From Hypericibacter adhaerens (GTDB taxonomy: Bacteria > Pseudomonadota > Alphaproteobacteria > Dongiales > Dongiaceae), in assembly GCF_008728835.1 (NCBI RefSeq), contig NZ_CP042582.1:186001-250000 (forward strand): a stretch of 64,000 nucleotides of DNA. Reading direction: 5' to 3'. The notes under the pieces are model-generated. The model did no database searches and was not told the DNA's origin. It worked only from the letters and a program-made list of their open reading frames with translations. Of this stretch, positions 17,268 to 25,795 are shown one piece after another; position 1 is the stretch's first letter; every line of letters starts with the position of its first letter. The position numbers and the translations under genes are program-made.

Positions 17268-18751
17268 CCGGCCCCGCCGTTCCGCAGATCGCCCCGCAGA
17301 TCGCCATCGTCGGCGGCGGTTTCACCGGGGCGGCGGTCGCGCTCTATCTGCTGCAGAAGACACCGTCGGTACGGGCGTCGATCGAGATCTTCGAGCCTGG
17401 CACGGTTCTGGGTGCGGGCCTTGCCTATGCGACGCCGGATCCGGAACATCGGATCAATGTCGCGGCGGCGCGCATGGCCTTGTTCTCCGACGACCCCACC
17501 CATTTCGACCGTTGGTTCCATCTCTCGGGCGAGATCAAGGTCGATCCGCGGGCCGTGGTTTCGGAAGGCCGGACCTATCCGCGCCGGGCCGTCTTCGCGC
17601 GCTATGTCGACGGGCTGCTGCGCGCGGCCGCGCGGGAGGCGGACCAGATCGAGTTCCGCCATACCCGCCGGCGGGTCGAGCAGATCGCGCGCTCGGCGGA
17701 CGGATATCGGCTGCGACTCGAGGGCAACGAGACGCGCCGGGCCGATCTCGTCGTCCTGGCCGTGGGGCACCCCACGCCAGCGCTGCCGAAGCCGCTGCGG
17801 GCCGTGGCGGGGCATCTCCGCTTGATCGGGAATCCCTGGCCCGTCGATGCTCTGCAGCCGATCCGTCCGACCGATCGCATCCTGATCGTCGGCACCGGGC
17901 TGACGATGGGCGACGTGGTCGCCTCGCTGCGGGCCCGCGGCCATGAGGGCGCCATCACGGCCGTTTCCCGCCGCGGCCTGACGCCACGGCCGCGCACGGC
18001 CGGAAAGGTCGAGCCGCTGGGGGATTTCGCCCGTGAGCCCGCCCGGACGGTCTCAACCCTGTTGCGGCAGGTCCGTGTCGCCTTGCGTGATGCCAAGGCC
18101 GCCGGCCGGCCCTGGGAAGACGTGGTCGACGCGCTGCGCCAGCAGGCGACCGCGATCTGGCGGGCGCTGCCGGCGCCCGAGAAACACCGTTTCCTGCGGC
18201 ATCTGCGCCCTTACTGGGACGCGCATCGCTATCAGGCGGCGCCGCAGATCGACGGTCTCGTCGTCCGGGAGCGGCAGAAGGGCGGGCTCCAGATCCTCGC
18301 GGCGTCGCTGCAGTCGGTGGCGCCCGACGGCGACGGTTTCCAGGTCGCGCTGCGGCCGCGCGGCCAGGCCGAGACCGTGACCGAGCGTTTCGACGCGATC
18401 GTGAATTGCACCGGCCCCGCGCACGACAGCGTGGTGCGCGCGAACCCGGCCTTGGCCTCGCTGGCCGGGGCCGGCGCGCTTCAGGCCGACGAATTCGGCC
18501 TCGGGATCGAGACCGATCTCGAGGCCCGCGTCATCGATCGCGATGGGACGCCGAACGAAACCCTGCTGGTGGTCGGACCCCTCGCGCGCAGCGCTTATGG
18601 CGAGCTGATGGGCCTGCCGCAGGTTTCCTGGCAAACCCACCAGGTCGCCGAGCAGGTGGCGGAATGGCTGGGGCGATCCGAGCGGCAGCTTTCTTCCCCG
18701 CGGATTCCGGCGCCATCGGTCGGCGCTCCGGAACGGCGCGCGGCGGGGTGA
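17264..18751 (+). CDS. FAD/NAD(P)-binding oxidoreductase (NAD_binding_9 type)
   Basis: The N-terminus holds a dinucleotide-binding loop, [34 protein letters not shown] and a second Rossmann loop [17 protein letters not shown] follow, then [20 protein letters not shown] near the end. This layout matches a poorly characterised FAD/NAD(P)-binding family (YdhS-like). The start is taken as GTG 17264, which overlaps the ssuD stop (GTGA) and gives 495 residues; the frame is open further upstream but only inside ssuD. As the last gene of the cluster it may act in electron transfer or substrate oxidation. The reaction is unknown. Confidence 0.8.
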   Translation: MTGPAVPQIAPQIAIVGGGFTGAAVALYLLQKTPSVRASIEIFEPGTVLGAGLAYATPDPEHRINVAAARMALFSDDPTHFDRWFHLSGEIKVDPRAVVSEGRTYPRRAVFARYVDGLLRAAAREADQIEFRHTRRRVEQIARSADGYRLRLEGNETRRADLVVLAVGHPTPALPKPLRAVAGHLRLIGNPWPVDALQPIRPTDRILIVGTGLTMGDVVASLRARGHEGAITAVSRRGLTPRPRTAGKVEPLGDFAREPARTVSTLLRQVRVALRDAKAAGRPWEDVVDALRQQATAIWRALPAPEKHRFLRHLRPYWDAHRYQAAPQIDGLVVRERQKGGLQILAASLQSVAPDGDGFQVALRPRGQAETVTERFDAIVNCTGPAHDSVVRANPALASLAGAGALQADEFGLGIETDLEARVIDRDGTPNETLLVVGPLARSAYGELMGLPQVSWQTHQVAEQVAEWLGRSERQLSSPRIPAPSVGAPERRAAG

Positions 18752-18760
18752 CAGGAAGGG

Positions 18761-18973
18761 TCAGCTCACCTGGATCTGCGCCACGGCGGCGCGGGCGATG
18801 GCGTCGAGGCCGTCGCCGCCCGCTTCCAGGATCTGCCGGATCTCGCGGCGCATGCGCGGGTCCCAGAACATCTGGATATGGGCGGCCGTGTCGGCGACCG
18901 CGCGCGCCTCGCCCTTGAGGCGGAAGGCATGCGCGATCTGGTTGGCCATGGTGACGAGGCGCTGCGGTTCCAT
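18761..18973 (-). CDS. fdsD: NAD-dependent formate dehydrogenase delta subunit
   Basis: This small 70-residue protein has the FdsD features MANQIAHAF near the N-terminus and HIQMFWDPRMRREI in the centre. FdsD is needed for activity or maturation of cytoplasmic Fds formate dehydrogenases. The ATG at 18973 gives MEPQRLVTMANQ and lies seven bases after the fdhD stop. It is the last gene of the fds operon and converges with the organosulfur cluster, with nine bases between the two stops. Confidence 0.9.
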   Translation of the reverse strand: MEPQRLVTMANQIAHAFRLKGEARAVADTAAHIQMFWDPRMRREIRQILEAGGDGLDAIARAAVAQIQVS

Positions 18974-18980
18974 GGGTGGG

Positions 18981-19847
18981 CTAGCGGTCCTTGATCCGTT
19001 CGGGATGGGTATAGACCTGGAACCCGTCGTCCCTTGCGCCGGCGACGAGGGTAAGACCGCAAGCCTCGGCGGTCTCGATCGCAAGCGTGGTGGGCAGGGA
19101 AACGGCCACCAGGATGGCGATGCCGGCGGTCGCGGCCTTCTGCACCATCTCGACGCTCATGCGGCTGGTGATGACGGCGAAGCCCGGCGCGTGATCGCCG
19201 TCGGGCGCCATCCGCGCCCGGGCGCCGATCAGCTTGTCGAGCGCGTTGTGGCGGCCGACATCCTCGCGCGCCAGCACCGGCTCGCCCTCGAGCGTGAACC
19301 AGGCGGCGGCATGGACGGCATGGACCTCGCGGTTGAGCGGCTGCAGGGCGGGCAGGCTGGCGACGGCGGCCGCGATCGCCTGGCGCGACACCACGGGGCC
19401 CTGGCCAAGCTGAGGCAGGGGGCGCAGCGCATCGTCGATCTCGGCGATGCCGCAGAGCCCGCAGCCGGCGCGTCCCGCCAGGTTGCGCGGCCGGGCACCC
19501 AGCATGCGGGCCCGCCGCTCCGGGATGGTGACGTCGATCTGCAAGCCCTTGCCGTGGTCGGTGATCTGGACCGGGCCCACCTCGCTGGCCCGTTTCACGA
19601 TCGCCTCGGCCAGGCTGAAGCCCAGCGCGAAATCCTCGAGATCGGCCGGGCTGCCCATCATCACGACATAGGACTGGCCGTTATAGGTGATCGCCAGCGG
19701 CATCTCGACCGCGACCGCGCGCTCGATCGTTTCCTGCCGCCCGCCGGTCCAGCGATCGGCCGGCCGCGGGGCCGCGGCACCGGTCGCTTCGCGCGATTCC
19801 GGTGCCGGCCTGGGCGTCGTCAGCGATGCGGGGGAGCGCGTCAGCAT
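18981..19847 (-). CDS. fdhD: Formate dehydrogenase accessory sulfurtransferase FdhD
   Basis: FdhD carries sulfur from a cysteine desulfurase to the molybdenum cofactor of formate dehydrogenase. The 288-residue protein has the catalytic cysteine pair in GCGLCGIAEI (near residue 130), LAREDVGRHNALDKLIG and ITSRMSVEMVQKA. An N-terminal extension of about 35 residues is low in complexity. It lies between fdsA and fdsD, 13 bases after the fdsA stop, the usual place in fds operons. Confidence 0.95.
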   Translation of the reverse strand: MLTRSPASLTTPRPAPESREATGAAAPRPADRWTGGRQETIERAVAVEMPLAITYNGQSYVVMMGSPADLEDFALGFSLAEAIVKRASEVGPVQITDHGKGLQIDVTIPERRARMLGARPRNLAGRAGCGLCGIAEIDDALRPLPQLGQGPVVSRQAIAAAVASLPALQPLNREVHAVHAAAWFTLEGEPVLAREDVGRHNALDKLIGARARMAPDGDHAPGFAVITSRMSVEMVQKAATAGIAILVAVSLPTTLAIETAEACGLTLVAGARDDGFQVYTHPERIKDR

Positions 19848-19860
19848 CCCGTCCGGCGTC

Positions 19861-22701
19861 CTATTCGGCCGCCGAGGCCGCGGCGATCCGGCGCGCGCGC
19901 TTGGTGAAGACGTCGTTTTCCTCCTGCCAATCGGAGCGGCGGTTGGTCGGACGTACCTCGACGGCGGTGACCTTGTATTCGGGGCAGTTGGTCGCCCAGT
20001 CCGAGAACTCGGTCGTCACCACATTAGCGCCGGTGTCGGGGTGGTGGAAGGTGGTGTAGACCACGCCCGGCTGCATCCGCTCCGAGACCTTCGCCCGCAG
20101 CGTGGTCTCGCCGGCGCGGCTCTTCAGCAGCACCCAGTCGCCGTCATTGATGCCGCGATGCTCGGCGTCGTGCGGGTGGATCTCGAGCCGGTCCTCCTCG
20201 TGCCAGGCCGTGTTGGCGGTGCGGCGCGTCTGGGCGCCGACATTGTACTGGCTGAGGATGCGGCCCGTGGTGAGGATCAGCGGGAAGCGCGGGCCGGTGC
20301 GCTCGTCGGTCGGGACATACTCGGTCAGCACGAACAGCCCCTTGCCGCGCACGAAGCCCTTCTCATGCATGATCGGCGTGCCCAAGGGCGCCTTGTCGTT
20401 GCAGGGCCACTGGACGCTGCCCAGCTCCTCGATGCGCTTGAAGGAGACGTTGGCGAAGGTCGGCGTCAGCCGCGCGATCTCGTCCATGATCTGGGATGGA
20501 TGCGTGTAGCTCATCGGATAGCCCAGCGCCGCCGAGAGCTTCATGGTGACTTCCCAGTCCGCATATCCCGCCATCGGCGGGATCGCCTTGCGCACCAGGT
20601 TGATGCGCCGCTCGGCATTGGTGAAGGTGCCGTCTTTTTCCAGGAAGGAGGAGCCCGGCAGGAACACATGGGCGTAGCTCGCGGTCTCGTTCAGGAACAG
20701 GTCCTGGACCACGACGCATTCCATCGCGGCAAGCGCCGCGCCCACATGGTGCGTGTTGGGATCGGACTGGAGGATGTCCTCGCCCTGGACATAGAGGCCC
20801 TTGAAGCTGCCATCGATAGCGGCATCGAACATGTTGGGAATGCGCAGGCCCGGTTCCGGATCGATCGGCACGCCCCAGGCCGCCTCGAACAGCGCGCGCG
20901 TCGCTTCGTCCGAGACATGGCGGTAACCCGAGAGCTCATGCGGGAAGGAGCCCATGTCGCAGGAGCCCTGGACATTGTTCTGGCCGCGCAGCGGATTGAT
21001 GCCGACGCCGTTGCGGCCGATATTGCCGGTGACCATGGCGAGGTTCGCCATCGCCATGACCGTGGTCGAGCCCTGGCTGTGCTCGGTGACGCCGAGGCCG
21101 TAATAGATCGCGGCATTGCCGCCCGTGGCGTAAAGCCGGGCGGCGGCGCGCAGATCCGCCGCCGGCACGCCGGTATAGGCCTCGGTCGCCTCGGGCGAGT
21201 TCTGCGGATCGCGGATGAAGGCGAGCCAGTCGCGGAAACTCTCGAGGTCGCAGCGCTCCTTGACATAGGTTTCGTTGAGGAGGCCCTCGGTCGCGATCAC
21301 ATGCGCCAGCGCATTGACGACCGCGACATTCGTGCCCGGCTTGAGCTGCAGATGGTATTGGGCCTCGATATGGGGCGAGCGTACCAGGTCGATGCGACGC
21401 GGATCGACGACGATGAGCCTGGCGCCCTCGCGCAGGCGGCGCTTCATGCGCGAGCCGAAGACGGGATGGGCATCGGTCGGGTTGGCGCCGATCACCAGGA
21501 TGACGTCGGCCTCGGCGACGGAATCGAAATCCTGCGTGCCGGCCGAGGTCCCGAGCGTGGTCTTGAGCCCGTAGCCCGTCGGCGAATGACAGACGCGCGC
21601 GCAGGTATCGACATTGTTGTTGCCGAAGGCGGCGCGGATCATCTTCTGCACCAGGAAGGTTTCCTCGTTGGTGCAGCGCGAGGAGGTGATGCCGCCGACC
21701 GAGTTGCGGCCGTATTTCGCCTGGATCCGCTTGAACTCGGAGGCCGTGTAATCGATCGCCTCGTCCCAGGAGACCTCGCGCCAGGGCTGGTCGATGCTGG
21801 CGCGGATCATCGGCTTCAGGATGCGCTCCTTGTGGGCGGCGTAGCCCCAGGCGAAGCGGCCCTTGACGCAGGAATGGCCGTGATTGGCCTTGCCGTCCTT
21901 CCAGGGCGTCATGCGCACGACGGTGTTGCCGTTGAGCTCGGCCTTGAAGGAGCAGCCCACACCGCAATAGGCGCAAGTCGTGATGACCTCGCGGCGCGGC
22001 TGGCCCAGCTCGATCACCGATTTTTCGATGAGGGTCGCGGTCGGGCAGGCCTGGACGCAGGCACCGCAGGAGACGCATTCGGAACCGAGGAAGCCTTCGT
22101 CCTGGCCCGGCGAGACATGCGATTCGAAGCCGCGCGCGCCGATCGTCAGCGCGAAGGTGCCCTGGACCTCCTCGCAGGCCCGCACGCAGCGCGAGCAGAC
22201 GATGCATTTGGAGGGATCGAAGGTGAAGTAGGGGTTGGACTCGTCCTTCTGCGTGTCGAAATGGTTGGCGCCCTCGTAGCCGTAGCGCACCTCGCGCAGG
22301 CCCACGGCACCCGCCATGTCCTGCAGCTCGCAGTCTCCATTCGCGGCGCAGGTGAGGCAGTCGAGCGGATGGTCGGAGATATAGAGCTCCATCACGCCCT
22401 TGCGCAGCTTCTGCAGCCGCTCGGTCTGGGTCTTGACCTTCATGCCGGGCTCGACCGGCGTGGTGCAGGAGGCGGGCGTGCCGCGGCGGCCCTCGATCTC
22501 GACCAGGCAGAGCCGGCAGGAGCCGAACGGCTCGAGGCTGTCGGTGGCGCAGAGCTTGGGGATCGAAAGTCCGGCCTCGACCGCCGCATGCATGATCGAG
22601 GTTCCGGCCGGAACCGTGATCGGCTGGCCGTCGATCTCGAGCGTCACGGGCGCACCCTGGCGGGCCGGGGTGCCGTAATCGATCTCGGGTTGCAGAGCCA
22701 T
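19861..22701 (-). CDS. fdsA: NAD-dependent formate dehydrogenase alpha subunit (molybdenum, Fe-S)
   Basis: FdsA oxidises formate to CO2 at a bis-MGD molybdenum centre and passes electrons to FdsB/FdsG. In order, the 946-residue protein shows an N-terminal [2Fe-2S] domain (FGSCRLCLVEIEG) and a His-Cys cluster region (HPLDCLTCAANGDCELQ). Two 4Fe-4S motifs follow (CIVCSRCVRACEE and CVSCGACVQACPT), then the cluster near the catalytic domain (CAYCGVGCSF). The molybdenum-ligand Cys371 lies in RVCHSPTGYG. Length and domain order are normal. Strong GGAAGGAGGG precedes the ATG at 22701. Confidence 0.96.
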   Translation of the reverse strand: MALQPEIDYGTPARQGAPVTLEIDGQPITVPAGTSIMHAAVEAGLSIPKLCATDSLEPFGSCRLCLVEIEGRRGTPASCTTPVEPGMKVKTQTERLQKLRKGVMELYISDHPLDCLTCAANGDCELQDMAGAVGLREVRYGYEGANHFDTQKDESNPYFTFDPSKCIVCSRCVRACEEVQGTFALTIGARGFESHVSPGQDEGFLGSECVSCGACVQACPTATLIEKSVIELGQPRREVITTCAYCGVGCSFKAELNGNTVVRMTPWKDGKANHGHSCVKGRFAWGYAAHKERILKPMIRASIDQPWREVSWDEAIDYTASEFKRIQAKYGRNSVGGITSSRCTNEETFLVQKMIRAAFGNNNVDTCARVCHSPTGYGLKTTLGTSAGTQDFDSVAEADVILVIGANPTDAHPVFGSRMKRRLREGARLIVVDPRRIDLVRSPHIEAQYHLQLKPGTNVAVVNALAHVIATEGLLNETYVKERCDLESFRDWLAFIRDPQNSPEATEAYTGVPAADLRAAARLYATGGNAAIYYGLGVTEHSQGSTTVMAMANLAMVTGNIGRNGVGINPLRGQNNVQGSCDMGSFPHELSGYRHVSDEATRALFEAAWGVPIDPEPGLRIPNMFDAAIDGSFKGLYVQGEDILQSDPNTHHVGAALAAMECVVVQDLFLNETASYAHVFLPGSSFLEKDGTFTNAERRINLVRKAIPPMAGYADWEVTMKLSAALGYPMSYTHPSQIMDEIARLTPTFANVSFKRIEELGSVQWPCNDKAPLGTPIMHEKGFVRGKGLFVLTEYVPTDERTGPRFPLILTTGRILSQYNVGAQTRRTANTAWHEEDRLEIHPHDAEHRGINDGDWVLLKSRAGETTLRAKVSERMQPGVVYTTFHHPDTGANVVTTEFSDWATNCPEYKVTAVEVRPTNRRSDWQEENDVFTKRARRIAAASAAE

Positions 22702-22723
22702 GGCGACCCTCCTTCCGGGTCCG

Positions 22724-24274
22724 TTACTCGGCAGCGGCCGGAACCGGCCGCTTGAAATCTTCGGGGAAATGTTCGAGCGCGCTCAAGACCGGCAGCGGCG
22801 TCAGGCCGCCCAGCGCGCAAAGAGAACCGTCCGTCATTACTTCGCAGAGATCGCGCAGCAACGCCGTCTGCTTGTCCGGATCTCGGCCCGCGATGATACG
22901 GTCCAGGACCTCGACGCCGCGGGTCGAGCCGATGCGGCAGGGGGTGCATTTGCCGCAGGATTCGAGGGCACAGAATTCCATCGCGAAGCGGGCCTGGCGC
23001 GCCATGTCCACGCTGTCGTCGAACAGCACCATGCCGCCATGGCCGAGCATGCCGCGCTTGGCGGCGAGCGCCTCGTAATCCATCGGCAGGCCGAGCAGGC
23101 TCACCGGCAGATAGGCGCCGAGCGGTCCGCCGATCTGGACCGCCCGCAGAGGCCGGCCGCTGCGCGTGCCGCCGCCGAAATCGTTGATCAGCGTATCGAG
23201 CGTGACGCCGAAGGCGAGCTCGACGAGGCCGCCATATTTCACATTGCCGGCGAGCTGCACCGGCAGGGTGCCGCGCGAGCGGCCCATGCCGAAATCGCGA
23301 TAGGTCTCGGCCCCCTCGGAGAGAATGAAAGGCACGGTCGCCAGCGTGATCAGGTTGTTGACCACGGTGGGCTTGCCGAACAGGCCCTGGAGGGCCGGCA
23401 GCGGCGGCTTGAAGCGGATCACGCCGCGCTTGCCCTCGAGGCTTTCCAAGAGCGAGGTCTCCTCGCCGCAGATATAGGCGCCGGCGCCGAGCCGGACCTC
23501 GATGTCGAAATCATGCGGGCTGCCGAGGATGCGGCGGCCGAGCTTGCCTTCGTCGCGCGCGATCTGGACCGCCTGCTTGAAGGTGCGGAAGCTGTGCGGA
23601 TATTCCGAGCGGATATAGACGAAGCCCTGGGTGGCGCCGACCGCGACGCCCGCGATCGTCATGCCCTCGATCAGCACGAAAGGATCGCCCTCGAGCAGCA
23701 GGCGGTCGGCGAAGGTGCCGCTGTCGCCTTCGTCGGCATTGCAGACGATGTATTTCTGGTCGGAAGCGGCGCCCAGCACCGTCTTCCATTTGATGCCCGT
23801 GGGAAAGCCGGCGCCACCGCGGCCGCGCAGGCCCGAGACCGTGACGGCCTCGACGATTGCGGCCGGCTCCAGGGTCAGTGCCTTGGCGAGCCCGCGATAG
23901 CCGCCATGCGCCTCATAGTCCGAGAGCGAGAGCGGATCGACGATGCCGCAGCGCGCGAAGGTCAGGCGCTGCTGGCGCTTGAGATAGGGAATCTCCTCGA
24001 CCAGGCCGAGGCGCAGCGGATGTTCGCCGCCCTCGAGGAAATTGGCGGCGAGGAGGCCCGGCACATCCGCGGGCGTCACCGGCCCATAGCCGACACGGCC
24101 CGCCGGTGTCTCCACCTCGACCAGCGGCTCCAGCCAGAACAGGCCACGCGAGCCGTTGCGGACGATCTCGGCCTGGGCGCCCTTGCGCTGGAGCCCCTGG
24201 GCCAGCGCCTCGGCCACCTCCTCGGCGTCGAGCGAGAGGGCGGTGGAATCGATGGGTACGAAAATCCGGGTCAC
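22724..24274 (-). CDS. fdsB: NAD-dependent formate dehydrogenase beta subunit
   Basis: FdsB is the diaphorase subunit, homologous to NuoF. It takes electrons from FdsA and reduces NAD+. The 516-residue protein fuses a thioredoxin-like N-terminal domain (about residues 1-110) to a NuoF-like part. That part has the NADH/FMN motifs SGLRGRGGAGFPTG and GAGAYICGEETSLLESLEG. The 4Fe-4S binding site is ESCGKCTPCRIG followed by a downstream Cys. The start is GTG 24274, overlapping the fdsG stop by four bases. Confidence 0.95.
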   Translation of the reverse strand: MTRIFVPIDSTALSLDAEEVAEALAQGLQRKGAQAEIVRNGSRGLFWLEPLVEVETPAGRVGYGPVTPADVPGLLAANFLEGGEHPLRLGLVEEIPYLKRQQRLTFARCGIVDPLSLSDYEAHGGYRGLAKALTLEPAAIVEAVTVSGLRGRGGAGFPTGIKWKTVLGAASDQKYIVCNADEGDSGTFADRLLLEGDPFVLIEGMTIAGVAVGATQGFVYIRSEYPHSFRTFKQAVQIARDEGKLGRRILGSPHDFDIEVRLGAGAYICGEETSLLESLEGKRGVIRFKPPLPALQGLFGKPTVVNNLITLATVPFILSEGAETYRDFGMGRSRGTLPVQLAGNVKYGGLVELAFGVTLDTLINDFGGGTRSGRPLRAVQIGGPLGAYLPVSLLGLPMDYEALAAKRGMLGHGGMVLFDDSVDMARQARFAMEFCALESCGKCTPCRIGSTRGVEVLDRIIAGRDPDKQTALLRDLCEVMTDGSLCALGGLTPLPVLSALEHFPEDFKRPVPAAAE

Positions 24275-24756
24275 GCCTTGCGCTCCTCGGCGACATGGCG
24301 CGCCAGATGCTGCTCGATCTTCTTCAGATCGACCCGGCCCAAGACGCGGTCATCGAGCATCGCGGCGGGGCCGCAGGCGCAATTGCCGAGGCAGAAGACC
24401 GGCTCGAGCGTGAGCTTGCCGTCGGCCGTGGTCTCATGGAAACCGATACCGAAATGGGCCTTCACCTCGGCCGCGAGCCGGTCCGTGCCCACCGACTGGC
24501 AGGCCTCGGCGCGGCAGAGCTTCAGCACATGGCGGCCGGGCGGCGTGCGGCGGAACTCGTGATAGAAGGAGACGACGCCATGGACCTCGGCGCGCGACAG
24601 ATTCAGCGCCTCGGCCACCATCGGGACGGCCTCGCTCGGCACATGGCCGAACTCTTCCTGCAAAGCATGTAAAATCGGCAGGCATGGACCCGCCTGCGAT
24701 CGATATTGCTCGATCAGCTCCGCGGCCCTTGCTGCCGACCAGGGCATGACGCCCAT
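24271..24756 (-). CDS. fdsG: NAD-dependent formate dehydrogenase gamma subunit
   Basis: FdsG is a NuoE-like [2Fe-2S] subunit of 161 residues. The cluster ligands are the cysteines in LCRAEACQSVG and FCLGNCACGP. VHGVVSFYHEFRRTPPG is a NuoE/FdsG hallmark. It is the first gene of the operon. A gap of 106 bases separates it from the LysR gene and holds a perfect palindrome. Confidence 0.95.
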   Translation of the reverse strand: MGVMPWSAARAAELIEQYRSQAGPCLPILHALQEEFGHVPSEAVPMVAEALNLSRAEVHGVVSFYHEFRRTPPGRHVLKLCRAEACQSVGTDRLAAEVKAHFGIGFHETTADGKLTLEPVFCLGNCACGPAAMLDDRVLGRVDLKKIEQHLARHVAEERKA

Positions 24757-24862
24757 GGCGCTCTCCCACGCGTCGGTCGGTTGTCGCTGATAGGATATTG
24801 ATAGCCCGCAGCTATTTCAAAGTGGAACAAGCTATTATTTGATAGATTTCATCTATCAATTA
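24757..24862 (-). promoter_or_regulatory. fds promoter region with a palindromic regulator-binding candidate
   Basis: This AT-rich gap between lysR and fdsG holds TTGATAGA (24839-24846), a five-base spacer and TCTATCAA (24852-24859), a perfect inverted repeat. It contains the LysR-type T-N11-A pattern. Further ATAG/CTAT half-sites lie at about 24791-24835 (GATAGG, GATAGC, GCTATT). It is the natural place for the fdsG promoter and a LysR operator; the regulator identity is inferred from adjacency. Confidence 0.6.
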
Positions 24863-25780
24863 TTACCCATGGGCTTCATCGACCGACCGCAAAGTTTCAT
24901 CGATATCAAGGGTTTGGGCCACTTCGACCAAAGCCCGGGCGGTCGGCTGCAACGGGTCCCGGTCGGGATAGACCAGCCCGATCGCGCGCTCGGGCCGGGG
25001 GCTGGCGAGCGGCAGGGCCCGCAGCCAGTGCGGCTGCCCCAGGAGATGCAGCGAAGCCTGGCTCAGGATGGCGGCCAGCCCGCTGCGCACATGGGTATAG
25101 AGCCCGAGGATCGAATCCGATTCGACCACCGGGACGGGCAGGGCGCCGGCCTCCTCGAAGGCATGGTTGATGATGCGCCGGTTCTGCATGTCGGGGGTCA
25201 GCAGGCAGAGCGGCACCGCGGCGGCTTCGGCCCAGCTCACCTCGCGGTGGCCCGTGAAGAGATCGGGATCGCCCGTGACGAGATAGTAGCGCTCGCGATA
25301 GAGGGCGACGCTGCGCACGCGCAGGAGCGGCTCGTTGTCGAGATAGGTGAGGGCCGCGTCGATCTCGAAATTGTCGAGCCCGCGCTGGATCTCGATCGAG
25401 CTCATCGACAGCACCGTCAGATGCACGCGCGGATAGAGGTGGCGGAAGGGCGTGGTCAGGAGGCCCAGCGCCGCCAGCGCCGTGGGGATGACGCCGATCG
25501 TGAGATGGCCGCTCAAGCCCTCCTTCAGCAACGCCACCTCCTGATGCATCGCATCGCGGTCGGCGAGGATGCGGTGGGCCCATTCCACGATCCGTTCGCC
25601 CTCGGGCGTCAGACCGCGGAAGCGCTGGCCGCGCTCGACGATCAGCACGCCGAGCTCGGATTCGAGCTCGCGGATCGCGGCCGAGAGCGTGGGCTGCGTC
25701 ACATGGCAGGCGGTCGCCGCCCGGCCGAAATGGCGCTCGCGCGCCAGCGTCACGAGATATTCGAGCTGGCGAAGAAGCAT
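24863..25780 (-). CDS. LysR-family transcriptional regulator, probably of the fds operon
   Basis: The 305-residue protein starts with a LysR helix-turn-helix (RQLEYLVTLARERHFGRAA then VTQPTLSAAIRELESELG). An effector-binding domain begins near residue 90 (GHLTIGVIPTALAALGLL). The ATG at 25780 gives the standard LysR N-terminus; a TTG three codons upstream is possible. It is transcribed in the same direction as fdsG, not divergently. A LysR gene is common beside fds operons and may sense formate or a related metabolite. Confidence 0.88.
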   Translation of the reverse strand: MLLRQLEYLVTLARERHFGRAATACHVTQPTLSAAIRELESELGVLIVERGQRFRGLTPEGERIVEWAHRILADRDAMHQEVALLKEGLSGHLTIGVIPTALAALGLLTTPFRHLYPRVHLTVLSMSSIEIQRGLDNFEIDAALTYLDNEPLLRVRSVALYRERYYLVTGDPDLFTGHREVSWAEAAAVPLCLLTPDMQNRRIINHAFEEAGALPVPVVESDSILGLYTHVRSGLAAILSQASLHLLGQPHWLRALPLASPRPERAIGLVYPDRDPLQPTARALVEVAQTLDIDETLRSVDEAHG

Positions 25781-25795
25781 CGCCCGCAAGACTGC

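Noticed and set aside
19687-22755. 1022-codon open frame on the plus strand
   Set aside because: It is antisense to fdsA, which has intact metal-binding motifs. The frame is a high-GC shadow with repetitive, family-less translation.
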